A DNA stretch of 16,198 nt from Rickettsia typhi (GCA_945902255.1 CAMDMO010000025.1:1-16198); one strand, 5' to 3'. Numbered from the stretch's first letter, positions 7,066 through 15,392 are shown. Made by a program: numbers and translations. The notes: a model not told the origin generated them from the letters alone.

Positions 7066-7123
7066 AACGCCAGTTCTAGATAAGGAAGTAATTCATATTT
7101 CGTCCTTATTTAGAACTGGCGTT
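7066..7123. repeat. Inverted-repeat element C between sucA and tRNA-Met
   Basis: The 21-bp arms at 7066-7086 (begins AACGCCAGTTCTAGATAAGG) and 7103-7123 (ends AGAACTGGCGTT) pair with one mismatch around a 16-nt loop. The same AACGCCAGTTC terminus recurs in element D on the other side of the tRNA. T-runs follow on the plus strand, but no plus-strand gene ends here. The element occupies most of the space in which the sucA promoter would be expected. Confidence 0.75.
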
Positions 7124-7138
7124 TTTATAGTGTGTAAA

Positions 7139-7214
7139 TGGTAGCGGAGAAGGGAATCGAACCCCCGACACGCGGATTATGATCCCGCTGCTCTACCAAC
7201 TGAGCTACTCCGCC
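7139..7214 (-). tRNA. tRNA-Met (CAT), elongator type
   Basis: A 76-nt cloverleaf is readable on the minus strand. The acceptor is GGCGGAG/CTCCGCT with encoded ACCA, the D arm GCTC-AGTTGGTA-GAGC, the anticodon arm GCGGG-ATCATAA-TCCGC with anticodon CAT, and the T arm GGGGG-TTCGATT-CCCTT. It has neither the C1-A72 mismatch nor the three G-C pairs of an initiator. It resembles alphaproteobacterial elongator tRNA-Met; a lysidine-modified tRNA-Ile is less likely. Confidence 0.93.
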
Positions 7215-7241
7215 ATATTAATTACCAAGTCTCATCTTTAC

Positions 7242-7337
7242 AACGCCAGTTCGGGATAATAATTAAAATTACTCGTTATAATCACCCGCCCCTTGAGGGC
7301 GGGTCGAGGAGCGAGTGCGTTATCCCGAATTGGCGTT
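7242..7337. repeat. Inverted-repeat element D behind tRNA-Met, with nested hairpin
   Basis: Arms AACGCCAGTTCGGGATAA (7242-7259) and TTATCCCGAATTGGCGTT (7320-7337) pair over 18 bp with one mismatch. Inside, ACTCG (7271-7275) pairs with CGAGT (7312-7316), and CCCGCCC pairs with GGGCGGG (7285-7303) around CTTGA. The whole 96 bp can fold as one branched cruciform. The terminus is shared with element C. Confidence 0.78.
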
Positions 7338-7546
7338 TACATAATTGATAAAGCTAAAGACCTTTATAAAAAACAAAGGGATCAGCATTATCAACATCAA
7401 AACTAATTTTTCAAATTTTTTCTTTCACTTCCCATAATGAAGCAGATTTTTTTTCTTTAATAGCTCTTTGCATTACTTACTTAAACTATTGCTAAAGCCG
7501 CTGTATCATGACGCCTCTGATAACTTTTTAATTTTCTATCTAAGAT
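7338..7546. other. Intergenic stretch with a possible decayed small ORF
   Basis: Only one doubtful item is visible. On the minus strand an ATG at 7473 opens 20 codons (MQRAIKEKKSASLWEVKEKI), then a TGA at 7411-7413, then 18 more codons in the same frame (KISFDVDNADPFVFYKGL) to TAG at 7354-7356. It could be a gene remnant cut by element D, or chance. No Shine-Dalgarno is present. I see no confident promoter for the plus-strand gene that follows. Confidence 0.3.
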
Positions 7547-10500
7547 ATGAGTAGAGTCGAAACTCCAAATTCTTTATTAATTGCAGATGAAGCTGCGCTT
7601 CTTGCAAAACAGGCTAGGTTAGTTTTTTTGGGAAATAATGGCGCTAGCGATATTGAAACTGAACAAGAAATTATAGATAAAAATAATGCTGAGTTAAAAA
7701 AGGCAGAAATAACTCAAACATTAAAGGCCTTGGATGAAATTGATGCCGCAAAGCTATATAAATCAACCGTTGATGCTTATATAAATCAGCTAGAAAAGCT
7801 AGAAAATGCGGTCAGAGCAGAATTATCCAAAGAAGTATCATCTCTTCATGATAAGTCAGATGAACCTATATCCCAACTAATTGAAGATATTAGAGATAGT
7901 GAAAAAAAATTAGCTAAACTAAGGGCAGAACATGAGAAGAAGAAAGCAAAAGGAGACATTTTAAGTGGCACAGATTTCGAAAATGTTTTTGATGGTCAAT
8001 CTTTGGTTAATATTACAAGCTATAGAAAAAAACTATTTGATACGCTTGGAGTAATAGAAAATCAAGATGCTAGCTTTTCACAAGTATCAGAATATTTGCG
8101 CAATAGACCGCTTGGAACCAGCACTTCTACAGAATATACAAAACAACAGCTTGGGAGTAGATTTGAAGCTCTAACCGCTTCGAAAAAAAATAATGATGGA
8201 AAAGAAGTTTTTCCAATTGCAAAACAACAGGCACTAGTTAGTCGGGCAATTTTCGAACAAATGTCCGCTAAAATGAATCTTGAAAAAAGATCGCAAGCAG
8301 CGTCATTGATCAAAGAATATGCACTTCAATTGCAAGATCATACAAAAACCCTTGAAACTCATCGTGAAGAGCCTCTAGATACATTGTTTCCTGCTCGAAC
8401 TTTACAACAATTTCCACAAACAGAATTAAATAATGCAAGAAAGGCTCTGGAACAAATTCGTCAAGATAGAGCCTTTGGGTTAATAATTGATAAACTCGAA
8501 TCTTATGAAAATAATTTAAGAGATTCTTATGCAAATGTCAGAGCCTTTGAAATGATGCAGCAAAGCTCAACTGCAACTTATGAAGCAAGAAAAGCAAATG
8601 TGATTAGGAAAACCGCTGCTTTAGTTGCAGATAATAAAGCCCCATCATTTTTAGGAAGATTTAATCTTGGAATGGGGAAATTATTTGCTGTCTCAGCGCG
8701 CGCAGTTGGAGCGCTAGATTCAAGAATTAAAACCCCACTATTATCTTCCGCTTTTTCAAGAGCAGCAGGATTTTTCTTTAGAAAAGCTCAAGAAGTTGGC
8801 GCAAGAGTTGGCAATCGCGAATTAGTTACTTCCGCAGTTAGCGCTTCATTTGAAAATCAATCAAGTAATTTAAAAAGAATATCGCGCTCATTTGCAGGGC
8901 TTAAAGGGTTTTTAGTGCCAAAATTAATTGCCAATCCTGTTAATAAAAATAGCTCTCTTTCAGTTGAAGATGCGCAAAAAGCCCTTTCTTCTCGCATCAA
9001 CGAAAGAAAGGAAAAAATCGCTCGACAAAAAGAGGGCTTATCCGCAAGAGTTGCAGATTTAATTAAAACCGCCTCATCTGGAAAAGTTGGCTTAGATGAA
9101 ATTGCGCCAATCTCAAAAAATCCTAAACTAGCTGACGCCGGCACTAGAAATCTTTTAATAAAAAATGATGAAAGATTTTTTCTTAGAATAAATACAGCAA
9201 AAGATGGTCGCGTCACAGATATTGGTTTATATGAAAAACTTGAGGGTAAAAAAACGCGAGAAGTAGATCTTTTTGACATGTCGGGAAATGCTGTACCAGA
9301 AAGCCTTGAAATATTTAACTTCCTTTTAGAAAAACACGAAACTGTAATTGCTAAAAAAATAGAAGAAAAAAGATTGGAAGAACAAAGAGTTACTGCGGCA
9401 GAAGCTGTTGCTCAAGCTGCGGCAAGAGAAGCATTCGCAACAACTTCTCTAGCAGTTTCAATGGTAGAAAAATTCGCAGCAGAATTGCCCGAAGATATGT
9501 TAGATGATATGGAAGTATCACTTGAAGAAGTTACAATTGGTGGAAAAAAATATTCACTAGAATTTGACCCTAAAAAACCTAAAGATTTTGCATTTTTAGA
9601 AAATGGCTTAAAGCTCGATGTTTCTACGCAAGCAAATTTGGCAAGGCTTGAAGCTTATTTGAGTAAATCTAGAACAACAATTGACGAAGCTGGAAAAAAA
9701 GCTGCAATTGAAGTGGTAAATGCCTCAAATAGAGGTGTTACAAAAAAAGCTTTATTTACAAAACTAAGTGACATTGTAAATGAAGCCAAAACTCTTGGCG
9801 TTGATACAGAAATGTTAAAAGATTCAAAACGCAAAGATTTAAAATCCTATCAAAAATTCTTAAAAGATGCACCCGAAAGTTCTCATTATGTTAGGCTTGA
9901 ATTTAATGATGATGGAAGCATTAAGGATGCAAAATTATTTAAGAAAAGATCTATTAGAAAAGCAGTTGAAGTTCCGTTTACGGATGAATTAGGAAATTTA
10001 TCTCCTGAATTTGAGAAAATTTTTGCAACGGCTAAAACCATATTTGATTCCCGCAGAGAAGAATTAGCTAGAGGAAGAGATGGCGAAGTTGATATGGATG
10101 GAAAATCCGCTGCAATTGCTTTAGATAGAGATTCTTCTTCAAGCACATTATCGGGAGCTTCTTCAGAAGATTTTGATGCCGCAGAAGGATTGGTAGAAAC
10201 AACTTCCAAAAGAGAAAAAATTACAACCAAAACATCTTTGATGGAAACTCTGCAACCGCTACTCGATTCACTATCTAGAACTAGCGAAACCAGAGTAGAG
10301 CCTATTCGAGGTGGAAAACAAAAAATAACACTACCCGCAATACCCCCATCTCCCAAAGAAGGAAAGTCAGAAGTGCATCCTTATTACTTCGTATTAGAAG
10401 CGAAAGATGGCGCATTACTTGATATAAAGCTTCACGGCGGAAACTCGGTTAGCAGCTTTAGATTTGGTAAAGATCACGAAAGAGACTTGGCCGAAAAAAA

Positions 10501-10678
10501 TGGCGATATTAAAGATAAACATGAAGACACTATACCTTCTTTAGTTGATGCCTATGCCGCATTAGCTTCCAGAACCATATCTAGCGAAAGACCCAACCCA
10601 AGTTTTTCAACAAAAGGAGCAAAAGGCAGAGTTGCGGAAATTTTACAACCTATTACAGGGAAAACAACTTCAGCATAA
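7547..10678 (+). CDS. Large protein of unknown function with coiled-coil and a repeated module
   Basis: I do not recognise this 1043-residue protein. It has no signal peptide and no clear transmembrane helix. Residues 36-137 are rich in E, K, L and heptad-like, suggesting a coiled coil. Residues 365-425 form a basic amphipathic stretch (FLGRFNLGMGKLFAVSARAV onward). A second charged, Ala-rich helix covers 600-645. A module appears at 545-564 (FLRINTAKDGRVTDIGLYEK) and again at 781-800 (YVRLEFNDDGSIKDAKLFKK), alignable without gaps; a weaker third copy is at 947-963 (YFVLEAKDGALLDIKL). Each copy is followed by a polar strand and then a helix. Residues 850-890 are Ser/Asp-rich and probably disordered. 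The ATG has only a weak ribosome site. A structural or host-directed role is possible but unproven. Confidence 0.88.
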   Translation: MSRVETPNSLLIADEAALLAKQARLVFLGNNGASDIETEQEIIDKNNAELKKAEITQTLKALDEIDAAKLYKSTVDAYINQLEKLENAVRAELSKEVSSLHDKSDEPISQLIEDIRDSEKKLAKLRAEHEKKKAKGDILSGTDFENVFDGQSLVNITSYRKKLFDTLGVIENQDASFSQVSEYLRNRPLGTSTSTEYTKQQLGSRFEALTASKKNNDGKEVFPIAKQQALVSRAIFEQMSAKMNLEKRSQAASLIKEYALQLQDHTKTLETHREEPLDTLFPARTLQQFPQTELNNARKALEQIRQDRAFGLIIDKLESYENNLRDSYANVRAFEMMQQSSTATYEARKANVIRKTAALVADNKAPSFLGRFNLGMGKLFAVSARAVGALDSRIKTPLLSSAFSRAAGFFFRKAQEVGARVGNRELVTSAVSASFENQSSNLKRISRSFAGLKGFLVPKLIANPVNKNSSLSVEDAQKALSSRINERKEKIARQKEGLSARVADLIKTASSGKVGLDEIAPISKNPKLADAGTRNLLIKNDERFFLRINTAKDGRVTDIGLYEKLEGKKTREVDLFDMSGNAVPESLEIFNFLLEKHETVIAKKIEEKRLEEQRVTAAEAVAQAAAREAFATTSLAVSMVEKFAAELPEDMLDDMEVSLEEVTIGGKKYSLEFDPKKPKDFAFLENGLKLDVSTQANLARLEAYLSKSRTTIDEAGKKAAIEVVNASNRGVTKKALFTKLSDIVNEAKTLGVDTEMLKDSKRKDLKSYQKFLKDAPESSHYVRLEFNDDGSIKDAKLFKKRSIRKAVEVPFTDELGNLSPEFEKIFATAKTIFDSRREELARGRDGEVDMDGKSAAIALDRDSSSSTLSGASSEDFDAAEGLVETTSKREKITTKTSLMETLQPLLDSLSRTSETRVEPIRGGKQKITLPAIPPSPKEGKSEVHPYYFVLEAKDGALLDIKLHGGNSVSSFRFGKDHERDLAEKNGDIKDKHEDTIPSLVDAYAALASRTISSERPNPSFSTKGAKGRVAEILQPITGKTTSA

Positions 10679-10707
10679 AAAGCAGAGGCGCGATTAATCG
10701 CGTCTCT
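10677..10707 (-). terminator. Intrinsic terminator of uvrB, overlapping both convergent gene ends
   Basis: The 24-bp near-perfect palindrome 10684-10707 (core CGCGATTAATCGCG) is followed on the minus strand by GC and five T (10677-10681). Its right end overlaps the uvrB stop codon, and its T-tract overlaps the stop codon of the convergent plus-strand gene. Confidence 0.65.
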
Positions 10708-12682
10708 AAAGCAGCCTTAAATTTTCAATTTTTTTAATTTTATCTCTGATTGCTGTCGCTCTTTCAAAATCAAGCTCAGTTGCGGCTTTTAACATTTCTT
10801 TTTTAAGATTTTCTAAGTCTTTGTCGCTAGTTTTAAATTCTTCTTTTTCTTTCAAAATGTCAGCGGTTTTCTTGGCGTATAAATTGGATAAAGCGGAACC
10901 AAAAGCTTTATTGGTAGTTGTAGGTGTAATGCCATGTTTTGTATTATATTCAATTTGAATTTTTCTTCTGCGTTCAGTTTCACCTAGAGCCGCCTTTATT
11001 GACTTAGTTTCTTTATCAGCATATAAAATTACTTTGCTTTCAGAATTTCTTGCAGCGCGACCAATTGTTTGAATTAAAGAAGTTTCATTTCTTAAAAATC
11101 CTTCTTTGTCAGCATCTAAAATTGCAACCAGTGCGCATTCAGGAATATCAAGCCCTTCACGCAATAAATTTACTCCAACTAAACAATCATATTTTCCTAA
11201 GCGAAGATTTTGAATAATTTCAATACGATCAAGCGTGTCGGTATCAGAATGCATATAAATCACATTAATTCCAACATCATTTAAATAATCCGCCAAATCT
11301 TCTGCCATTTTTTTAGTAAGAGTTGTAACTAGAGTTCTAAAGCCTCGCGCCTTAGTTTTCTTAACTTCTTCAACTAAATCTTTTACCTGAGTTTTAGCAG
11401 TTCTAATTTCACAAAGCGGATCAAGCAAACCGGTGGGGCGAATAATTTGCTGAATTATTTCACCATCTGTTTTAGCCAATTCATATTTCCCCGGCGTTGC
11501 TGAAACATAAATTGTTTGCGGCTTATAACTTTCCCACTCCAAAAATTTTAAAGGACGATTATCCATTGCGCTTCTAAGGCGAAAGCCATGTTCAACTAAT
11601 GTAGATTTGCGCGCAAAATCACCTTTATACATGCCATCAATTTGTGGAATTGAAGCGTGACTTTCATCAACAAAAAGCAATGCATCTTTTGGTAAATATT
11701 CAAATAGCGTCGGCGGAGGCGCGCCAGCTGGTCTTCCAGTTAAATATCGTGAATAATTTTCAATGCCTTTGCAAGTGCCAACCTCTAACATCATTTCCAT
11801 ATCGTAAGTGCCACGCTGATTCATTCTTTGCGCCTCGACCAACTTTCCCTGCTCTTCCAATTCTTTTACACGAATTGACAAATCATTTCTGATTTGTGAA
11901 ATGGCGTTGCGCAAAGTATCTTGCGGAGTTACATAATGCGATGACGGATAAAGCGCGATTTCATCTAGCTTGGCGAAGGTTTCACCAGTCAGCGGATCAA
12001 ATTCGGTAATTTCTTCAATTTCATCACCAAACATTGAAATGCGCCAAGCAAAGCCATCTGAGTGAGAAGGAAAAATATCAACCACATCGCCACGAACGCA
12101 GAAATTACAACGCTCAAAACTTACATCATTTCTTTCATATTGCAAATCGACCAAGCGACATAAAAGTTTTTGACGATTAATTTCTTCGCCCGCCTTTAAG
12201 CGCAATACCATTTTTGAGTAAAATTCTGGAGATCCAATACCATAAATGCAAGAAACCGAAGCCACTACAATAGTATCTCGACGCTCAAATAAGGCGCGGG
12301 TTGCAACATGTCGTAGGCGATCAATTTGCTCATTTATTGCACTATCTTTTTCAATATAAGTATCTGTTCTTGGAACATAGGCTTCGGGCTGATAATAATC
12401 ATAAAAAGAAACAAAATATCCCACTTCATTTTCTGGAAAAAATTCTTTCATTTCGCCGTAAAGCTGCGCCGCCAAAGTTTTATTATGCGCCATAATCAAG
12501 GCCGGACGCTGGGTTTTTTCAATAATATTTGCCATGGTAAAAGTTTTACCCGAGCCAGTAATTCCAAGCAAAACTTGATCCTTTTTATTTTCCTCTATGC
12601 CCTTTAAAAGCTTTTCAATAGCTTGCGGCTGATCGCCAGCAGGAGAAAAATTTGAATGTATTTTAAAATATTTTTGAGCCAT
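10706..12682 (-). CDS. uvrB: Excinuclease ABC subunit B
   Basis: This 658-residue helicase-like subunit of the UvrABC nucleotide-excision-repair nuclease receives damaged DNA from UvrA and positions UvrC for incision. Walker A is GITGSGKT (40-47). The damage-verifying beta-hairpin region contains YDYYQPEAYVPRTDTYIEKD (94-113). Walker B is the UvrB-type DESH (339-342). Motif VI is QTIGRAARN (538-546). The C-terminal UVR domain that contacts UvrC is at about 621-656 (LKKEMLKAATELDFERATAI). Length is normal and no domain is missing. It stands alone here, convergent with the 1043-codon gene. A promoter-like site lies 32-60 bp upstream of the ATG. No Shine-Dalgarno is evident. Confidence 0.98.
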   Translation of the reverse strand: MAQKYFKIHSNFSPAGDQPQAIEKLLKGIEENKKDQVLLGITGSGKTFTMANIIEKTQRPALIMAHNKTLAAQLYGEMKEFFPENEVGYFVSFYDYYQPEAYVPRTDTYIEKDSAINEQIDRLRHVATRALFERRDTIVVASVSCIYGIGSPEFYSKMVLRLKAGEEINRQKLLCRLVDLQYERNDVSFERCNFCVRGDVVDIFPSHSDGFAWRISMFGDEIEEITEFDPLTGETFAKLDEIALYPSSHYVTPQDTLRNAISQIRNDLSIRVKELEEQGKLVEAQRMNQRGTYDMEMMLEVGTCKGIENYSRYLTGRPAGAPPPTLFEYLPKDALLFVDESHASIPQIDGMYKGDFARKSTLVEHGFRLRSAMDNRPLKFLEWESYKPQTIYVSATPGKYELAKTDGEIIQQIIRPTGLLDPLCEIRTAKTQVKDLVEEVKKTKARGFRTLVTTLTKKMAEDLADYLNDVGINVIYMHSDTDTLDRIEIIQNLRLGKYDCLVGVNLLREGLDIPECALVAILDADKEGFLRNETSLIQTIGRAARNSESKVILYADKETKSIKAALGETERRRKIQIEYNTKHGITPTTTNKAFGSALSNLYAKKTADILKEKEEFKTSDKDLENLKKEMLKAATELDFERATAIRDKIKKIENLRLL

Positions 12683-12713
12683 TTATTAATAATTATGGAT
12701 AAGTGGATCGGCG

Positions 12714-12742
12714 ATTTTAACTTCACAATTTCATCTTAACAA
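12714..12742 (-). promoter_or_regulatory. Putative sigma70-type promoter of uvrB
   Basis: On the minus strand TTGTTA (12737-12742) and TAAAAT (12714-12719) are separated by 17 bp, matching 4/6 and 5/6 of the consensus. Transcription would start near 12707, giving a leader of about 25 nt. No LexA-type box is apparent. Confidence 0.5.
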
Positions 12743-12763
12743 CTGGTTTTATCGACCTAGAAC

Positions 12764-15133
12764 TCATCTAAATTTATCATCGATTAATTCACCAACTACA
12801 TTTGCAACTCCTGCCCTTACAACTGCTTGCGACGATGGTAATGGATCATCTAGCAATTCTTCACCGCATCTTTGCGCACAATTGCTTGCAACTTTATCAG
12901 TAAAATTTTGGAAAAATAAAAAAAACTTTTGCTCTCTTGGATTTCTTTCTGGATGTATTTGCACACCCGTAAATAACAAGCTATCTTCTACAGAATTATA
13001 CGAAGTCCATTCTGGCATTCTAACTTCATATCCTTTAGGAATTTTTTTATCTTCAGCGGAAGTTGCAATAATTTTAGCTTTTGCAATTACAGCGCCTCTT
13101 TTATCAAGCATTTCAAAGGTATTGGGAAGGGTTGGATCATCTTTTTCGAATTCAACTGGATGCATTCTTTTTGAAACCGAAGTTAAGTCAACACCCATGG
13201 AATGACTGCTAAATGCAGGAACCTCTATTGGCTCATCAATATCACCCCTTAAATCTAAAACACTTCGTGGTTTAATTTGCACTTTTGCGTAAGAAAATCT
13301 GCTATCTTCTGGCTTTTCAAGCTTTTTAACTTTTCCGCCCACTAATGCCATGCCTAATTGCGCACCAAAACATATTCCTAAAATTGGCAATCCTTGCCTT
13401 ATTGCTGTTTCAAATGCCACGGCATTAATAAAAGTTAACATAGAATCTGCGGAAGTGTTTGCGGCAGTTAAGTCAACCGTTTCACCTTCACTAAATAATT
13501 CATCCGGCAAATTATAAGCACTTCCCACTATAACCAATCCATTTGACTGACACACTGCTCGCTGAATAATTTCTCGCAATTCTTCAATCTTTTTTGCATC
13601 AGAAAAATAATCTTTTCTTATAACTAAAGTTTCTGCATTTAAGCCAAAATCAATTAAAACCTGCTTTGGTAATATTTCCCAATTATCTGGTGATTGAAAT
13701 GCTGGAATAATAATTTTCGGCTTCTTGCCATATTCTTTTTCAAAGGCAGATGCGGCAAGTCTTAGCGCCAATAAATCTTCCGGCAAAAGTTTGGAATATT
13801 CTATATCTTCTAATGCAAAAGCATCAACATAAACCGCTCGCTGCATTTTAGCTAAATCAACCGCTTCTTCAATGACTTTGGAATCTTTTGCACAAGGAAT
13901 TAAAGCCCATAAATATTCTAATATATTTTGTACATTTTCTTTGTTGGCTTTTAATTTTAGTAACTTGCTAATTGGCGTTTCGCCTTCATAAGAATCACTT
14001 TTCACATCAACCAATGATTGCAAATGAGGCACTTCTAAAATAGCTTTTAATTTCAAAAAATTAGACCTTGAAAAAGCCGTCTCTATATCAGTTAATAAAT
14101 GCAAAACCGACAATTCTTTTGGACAATCTGGCGCACTCAAAATTTCAAAAATTTCTTTTCCTAAATTTTCTTTAGCAATAAATTTCAAAACAGTTTGAAG
14201 CATGTATAACTCAATATCTTTTGCAAGCACAGCAGATAAAGCATTGACCAATAAATCCGCTTTTTGAAGCACAGTTTTTTCACTTAATTCTTCCAATAAA
14301 GCACCTTCTAATTTTAGCCGATCATGAAAACAAATTGCTTGCTCTAAAGTTGATTTTTTTTGCTGCTCAACAATTATTTTTAAATGATTTTGAAATGACT
14401 CATTAAGTGATTCCAGCTCTGGACGAGTCTTAATAATCTCAAGACAGCGAGAAATATTTTCTTGGTCTTGAGAAAATTTACATAAATATTTTGCAGCAGA
14501 AATTATTGTTCCCGCATAAGTATCGGCATTAAGTAATATCTCGATTGGCGTTTGATTTCCATGATTGGCGCTCTTAATATCAACCACCTGCACAAGACCC
14601 AATTCTTCTATATTTTTGAGCAAATCAATTAAGACAAAATCTCCATCTCTATTGCGCAAAACTGCTTCATGCATTATTTGCAACTCTTTTGGCAAAGATT
14701 CCAATCTATAAAGCTTCAATATTTCTGAAGATAAATTTTGATCATTAATAATTTTTACCATCTCATCAGCAACATTTCTAAAAGATTTTTTTAAATGCAT
14801 TATAGAAATACTAGAAAAGCCTTTGAGCAATAATTTTGCCTGTTGACGAGGAGATTCTTTTGCCAATTCTTTTTTTACATCAGCAGCAAAATCATCAATT
14901 GTAAACTGCGGTCTAAGAGCAATATTTTGACTCGCATCCTCTTCGCCATAATATCTAAATGATAAAAAATAGCTCGCCATATGCCGCTCATATTGTTCAG
15001 CAAATTCTTGAGTTATGCGATTAATTTGAGAGGTTTTTGATACTAGATTTGAAGCGGATGAAAGTGGAAGCGATGTTGGTTTTAAAGGGAGACTAGCAAA
15101 ATATCCAATAACTTTACCTATAGCGGCTCTCAT
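12764..15133 (-). CDS. Fusion of a duplicated ankyrin-like region to a class I glutamine amidotransferase/peptidase C26-like domain
   Basis: This is a 789-residue two-part protein. The C-terminal part, from about residue 470, looks like the class I glutamine amidotransferase fold of gamma-glutamyl hydrolases (C26, PuuD-like). The nucleophile elbow is LPILGICFGAQLG with C588, and the partner motif GVQIHPE supplies H727 and E729, so the triad is intact. The stretch NGLVIVGSAYNLPDE (531-545) stands where such enzymes have a glycine-rich loop. The N-terminal part is helical and duplicated with a period of about 190 residues: 133-197 matches 323-388, sharing PKEL, VDxKS and GxTPI, the last resembling an ankyrin core. 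Such hydrolases are normally about 250 residues, so the N-terminal half is extra. No signal peptide is obvious and there is no Shine-Dalgarno. It starts 47 nt behind tRNA-Gly. Substrate unknown. Confidence 0.88.
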   Translation of the reverse strand: MRAAIGKVIGYFASLPLKPTSLPLSSASNLVSKTSQINRITQEFAEQYERHMASYFLSFRYYGEEDASQNIALRPQFTIDDFAADVKKELAKESPRQQAKLLLKGFSSISIMHLKKSFRNVADEMVKIINDQNLSSEILKLYRLESLPKELQIMHEAVLRNRDGDFVLIDLLKNIEELGLVQVVDIKSANHGNQTPIEILLNADTYAGTIISAAKYLCKFSQDQENISRCLEIIKTRPELESLNESFQNHLKIIVEQQKKSTLEQAICFHDRLKLEGALLEELSEKTVLQKADLLVNALSAVLAKDIELYMLQTVLKFIAKENLGKEIFEILSAPDCPKELSVLHLLTDIETAFSRSNFLKLKAILEVPHLQSLVDVKSDSYEGETPISKLLKLKANKENVQNILEYLWALIPCAKDSKVIEEAVDLAKMQRAVYVDAFALEDIEYSKLLPEDLLALRLAASAFEKEYGKKPKIIIPAFQSPDNWEILPKQVLIDFGLNAETLVIRKDYFSDAKKIEELREIIQRAVCQSNGLVIVGSAYNLPDELFSEGETVDLTAANTSADSMLTFINAVAFETAIRQGLPILGICFGAQLGMALVGGKVKKLEKPEDSRFSYAKVQIKPRSVLDLRGDIDEPIEVPAFSSHSMGVDLTSVSKRMHPVEFEKDDPTLPNTFEMLDKRGAVIAKAKIIATSAEDKKIPKGYEVRMPEWTSYNSVEDSLLFTGVQIHPERNPREQKFFLFFQNFTDKVASNCAQRCGEELLDDPLPSSQAVVRAGVANVVGELIDDKFR

Positions 15134-15154
15134 GTTATATTTGCTTTGGAACGC

Positions 15155-15179
15155 ACTCTTAGATTTTATTCTAAAGAGT
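15155..15179. other. Hairpin directly behind tRNA-Gly
   Basis: ACTCTTAGA (15155-15163) and TCTAAAGAGT (15170-15179) pair with a single bulge around a 6-nt loop. It begins one base after the tRNA 3' end on the minus strand. There is no U-tract, so it could mark RNA processing or a weak pause rather than a full terminator. Confidence 0.4.
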
Positions 15180-15180
15180 T

Positions 15181-15254
15181 TGGAGCGGGTGAAGGGAATC
15201 GAACCCTCACGGCCAGCTTGGAAGGCTGGAACTCTACCGTTGAGCTACACCCGC
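15181..15254 (-). tRNA. tRNA-Gly (TCC)
   Basis: A 74-nt cloverleaf on the minus strand: acceptor GCGGGTG/CACCCGC with encoded TCCA, D arm GCTC-AACGGTA-GAGT, anticodon arm CCAGC-CTTCCAA-GCTGG with anticodon TCC, and T arm GAGGG-TTCGATT-CCCTT. It lies 11 nt behind tRNA-Tyr and is probably processed from the same transcript. Confidence 0.95.
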
Positions 15255-15265
15255 ATTTTTGTTTG

Positions 15266-15351
15266 TGGTGGAGAGGGCTGGATTTGAACCAGCGAACGCT
15301 TGCGCGGACAGATTTACAGTCTGTTGCCATTGACCACTCGGCCACCTCTCC
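15266..15351 (-). tRNA. tRNA-Tyr (GTA)
   Basis: An 86-nt class II tRNA on the minus strand: acceptor GGAGAGG/CCTCTCC with encoded ACCA, anticodon arm ACAGA-CTGTAAA-TCTGT with anticodon GTA, a long variable arm as expected for bacterial tRNA-Tyr, and T arm GCTGG-TTCAAAT-CCAGC. The Tyr-Gly order is the same as in the tyrU-glyT cluster of E. coli, where thrT and tufB follow; here a different gene follows. Confidence 0.95.
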
Positions 15352-15392
15352 CCATCACTTACCCCCAAGAAAACAAGGGCGCGTCTTTCTAT

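Noticed and set aside
7338..7473. TGA read as tryptophan
   Set aside because: TGA terminates the 77-codon gene and the fusion gene at sensible ends, so recoding is not supported.
8857..9279. 140-codon minus-strand ORF
   Set aside because: It lies inside the 1043-codon gene, with no ribosome site or recognisable motif.
9886..10356. 156-codon minus-strand ORF
   Set aside because: It is a shadow of the 1043-codon gene; its composition follows the reverse complement of Ser/Glu-rich codons and no motif is visible.
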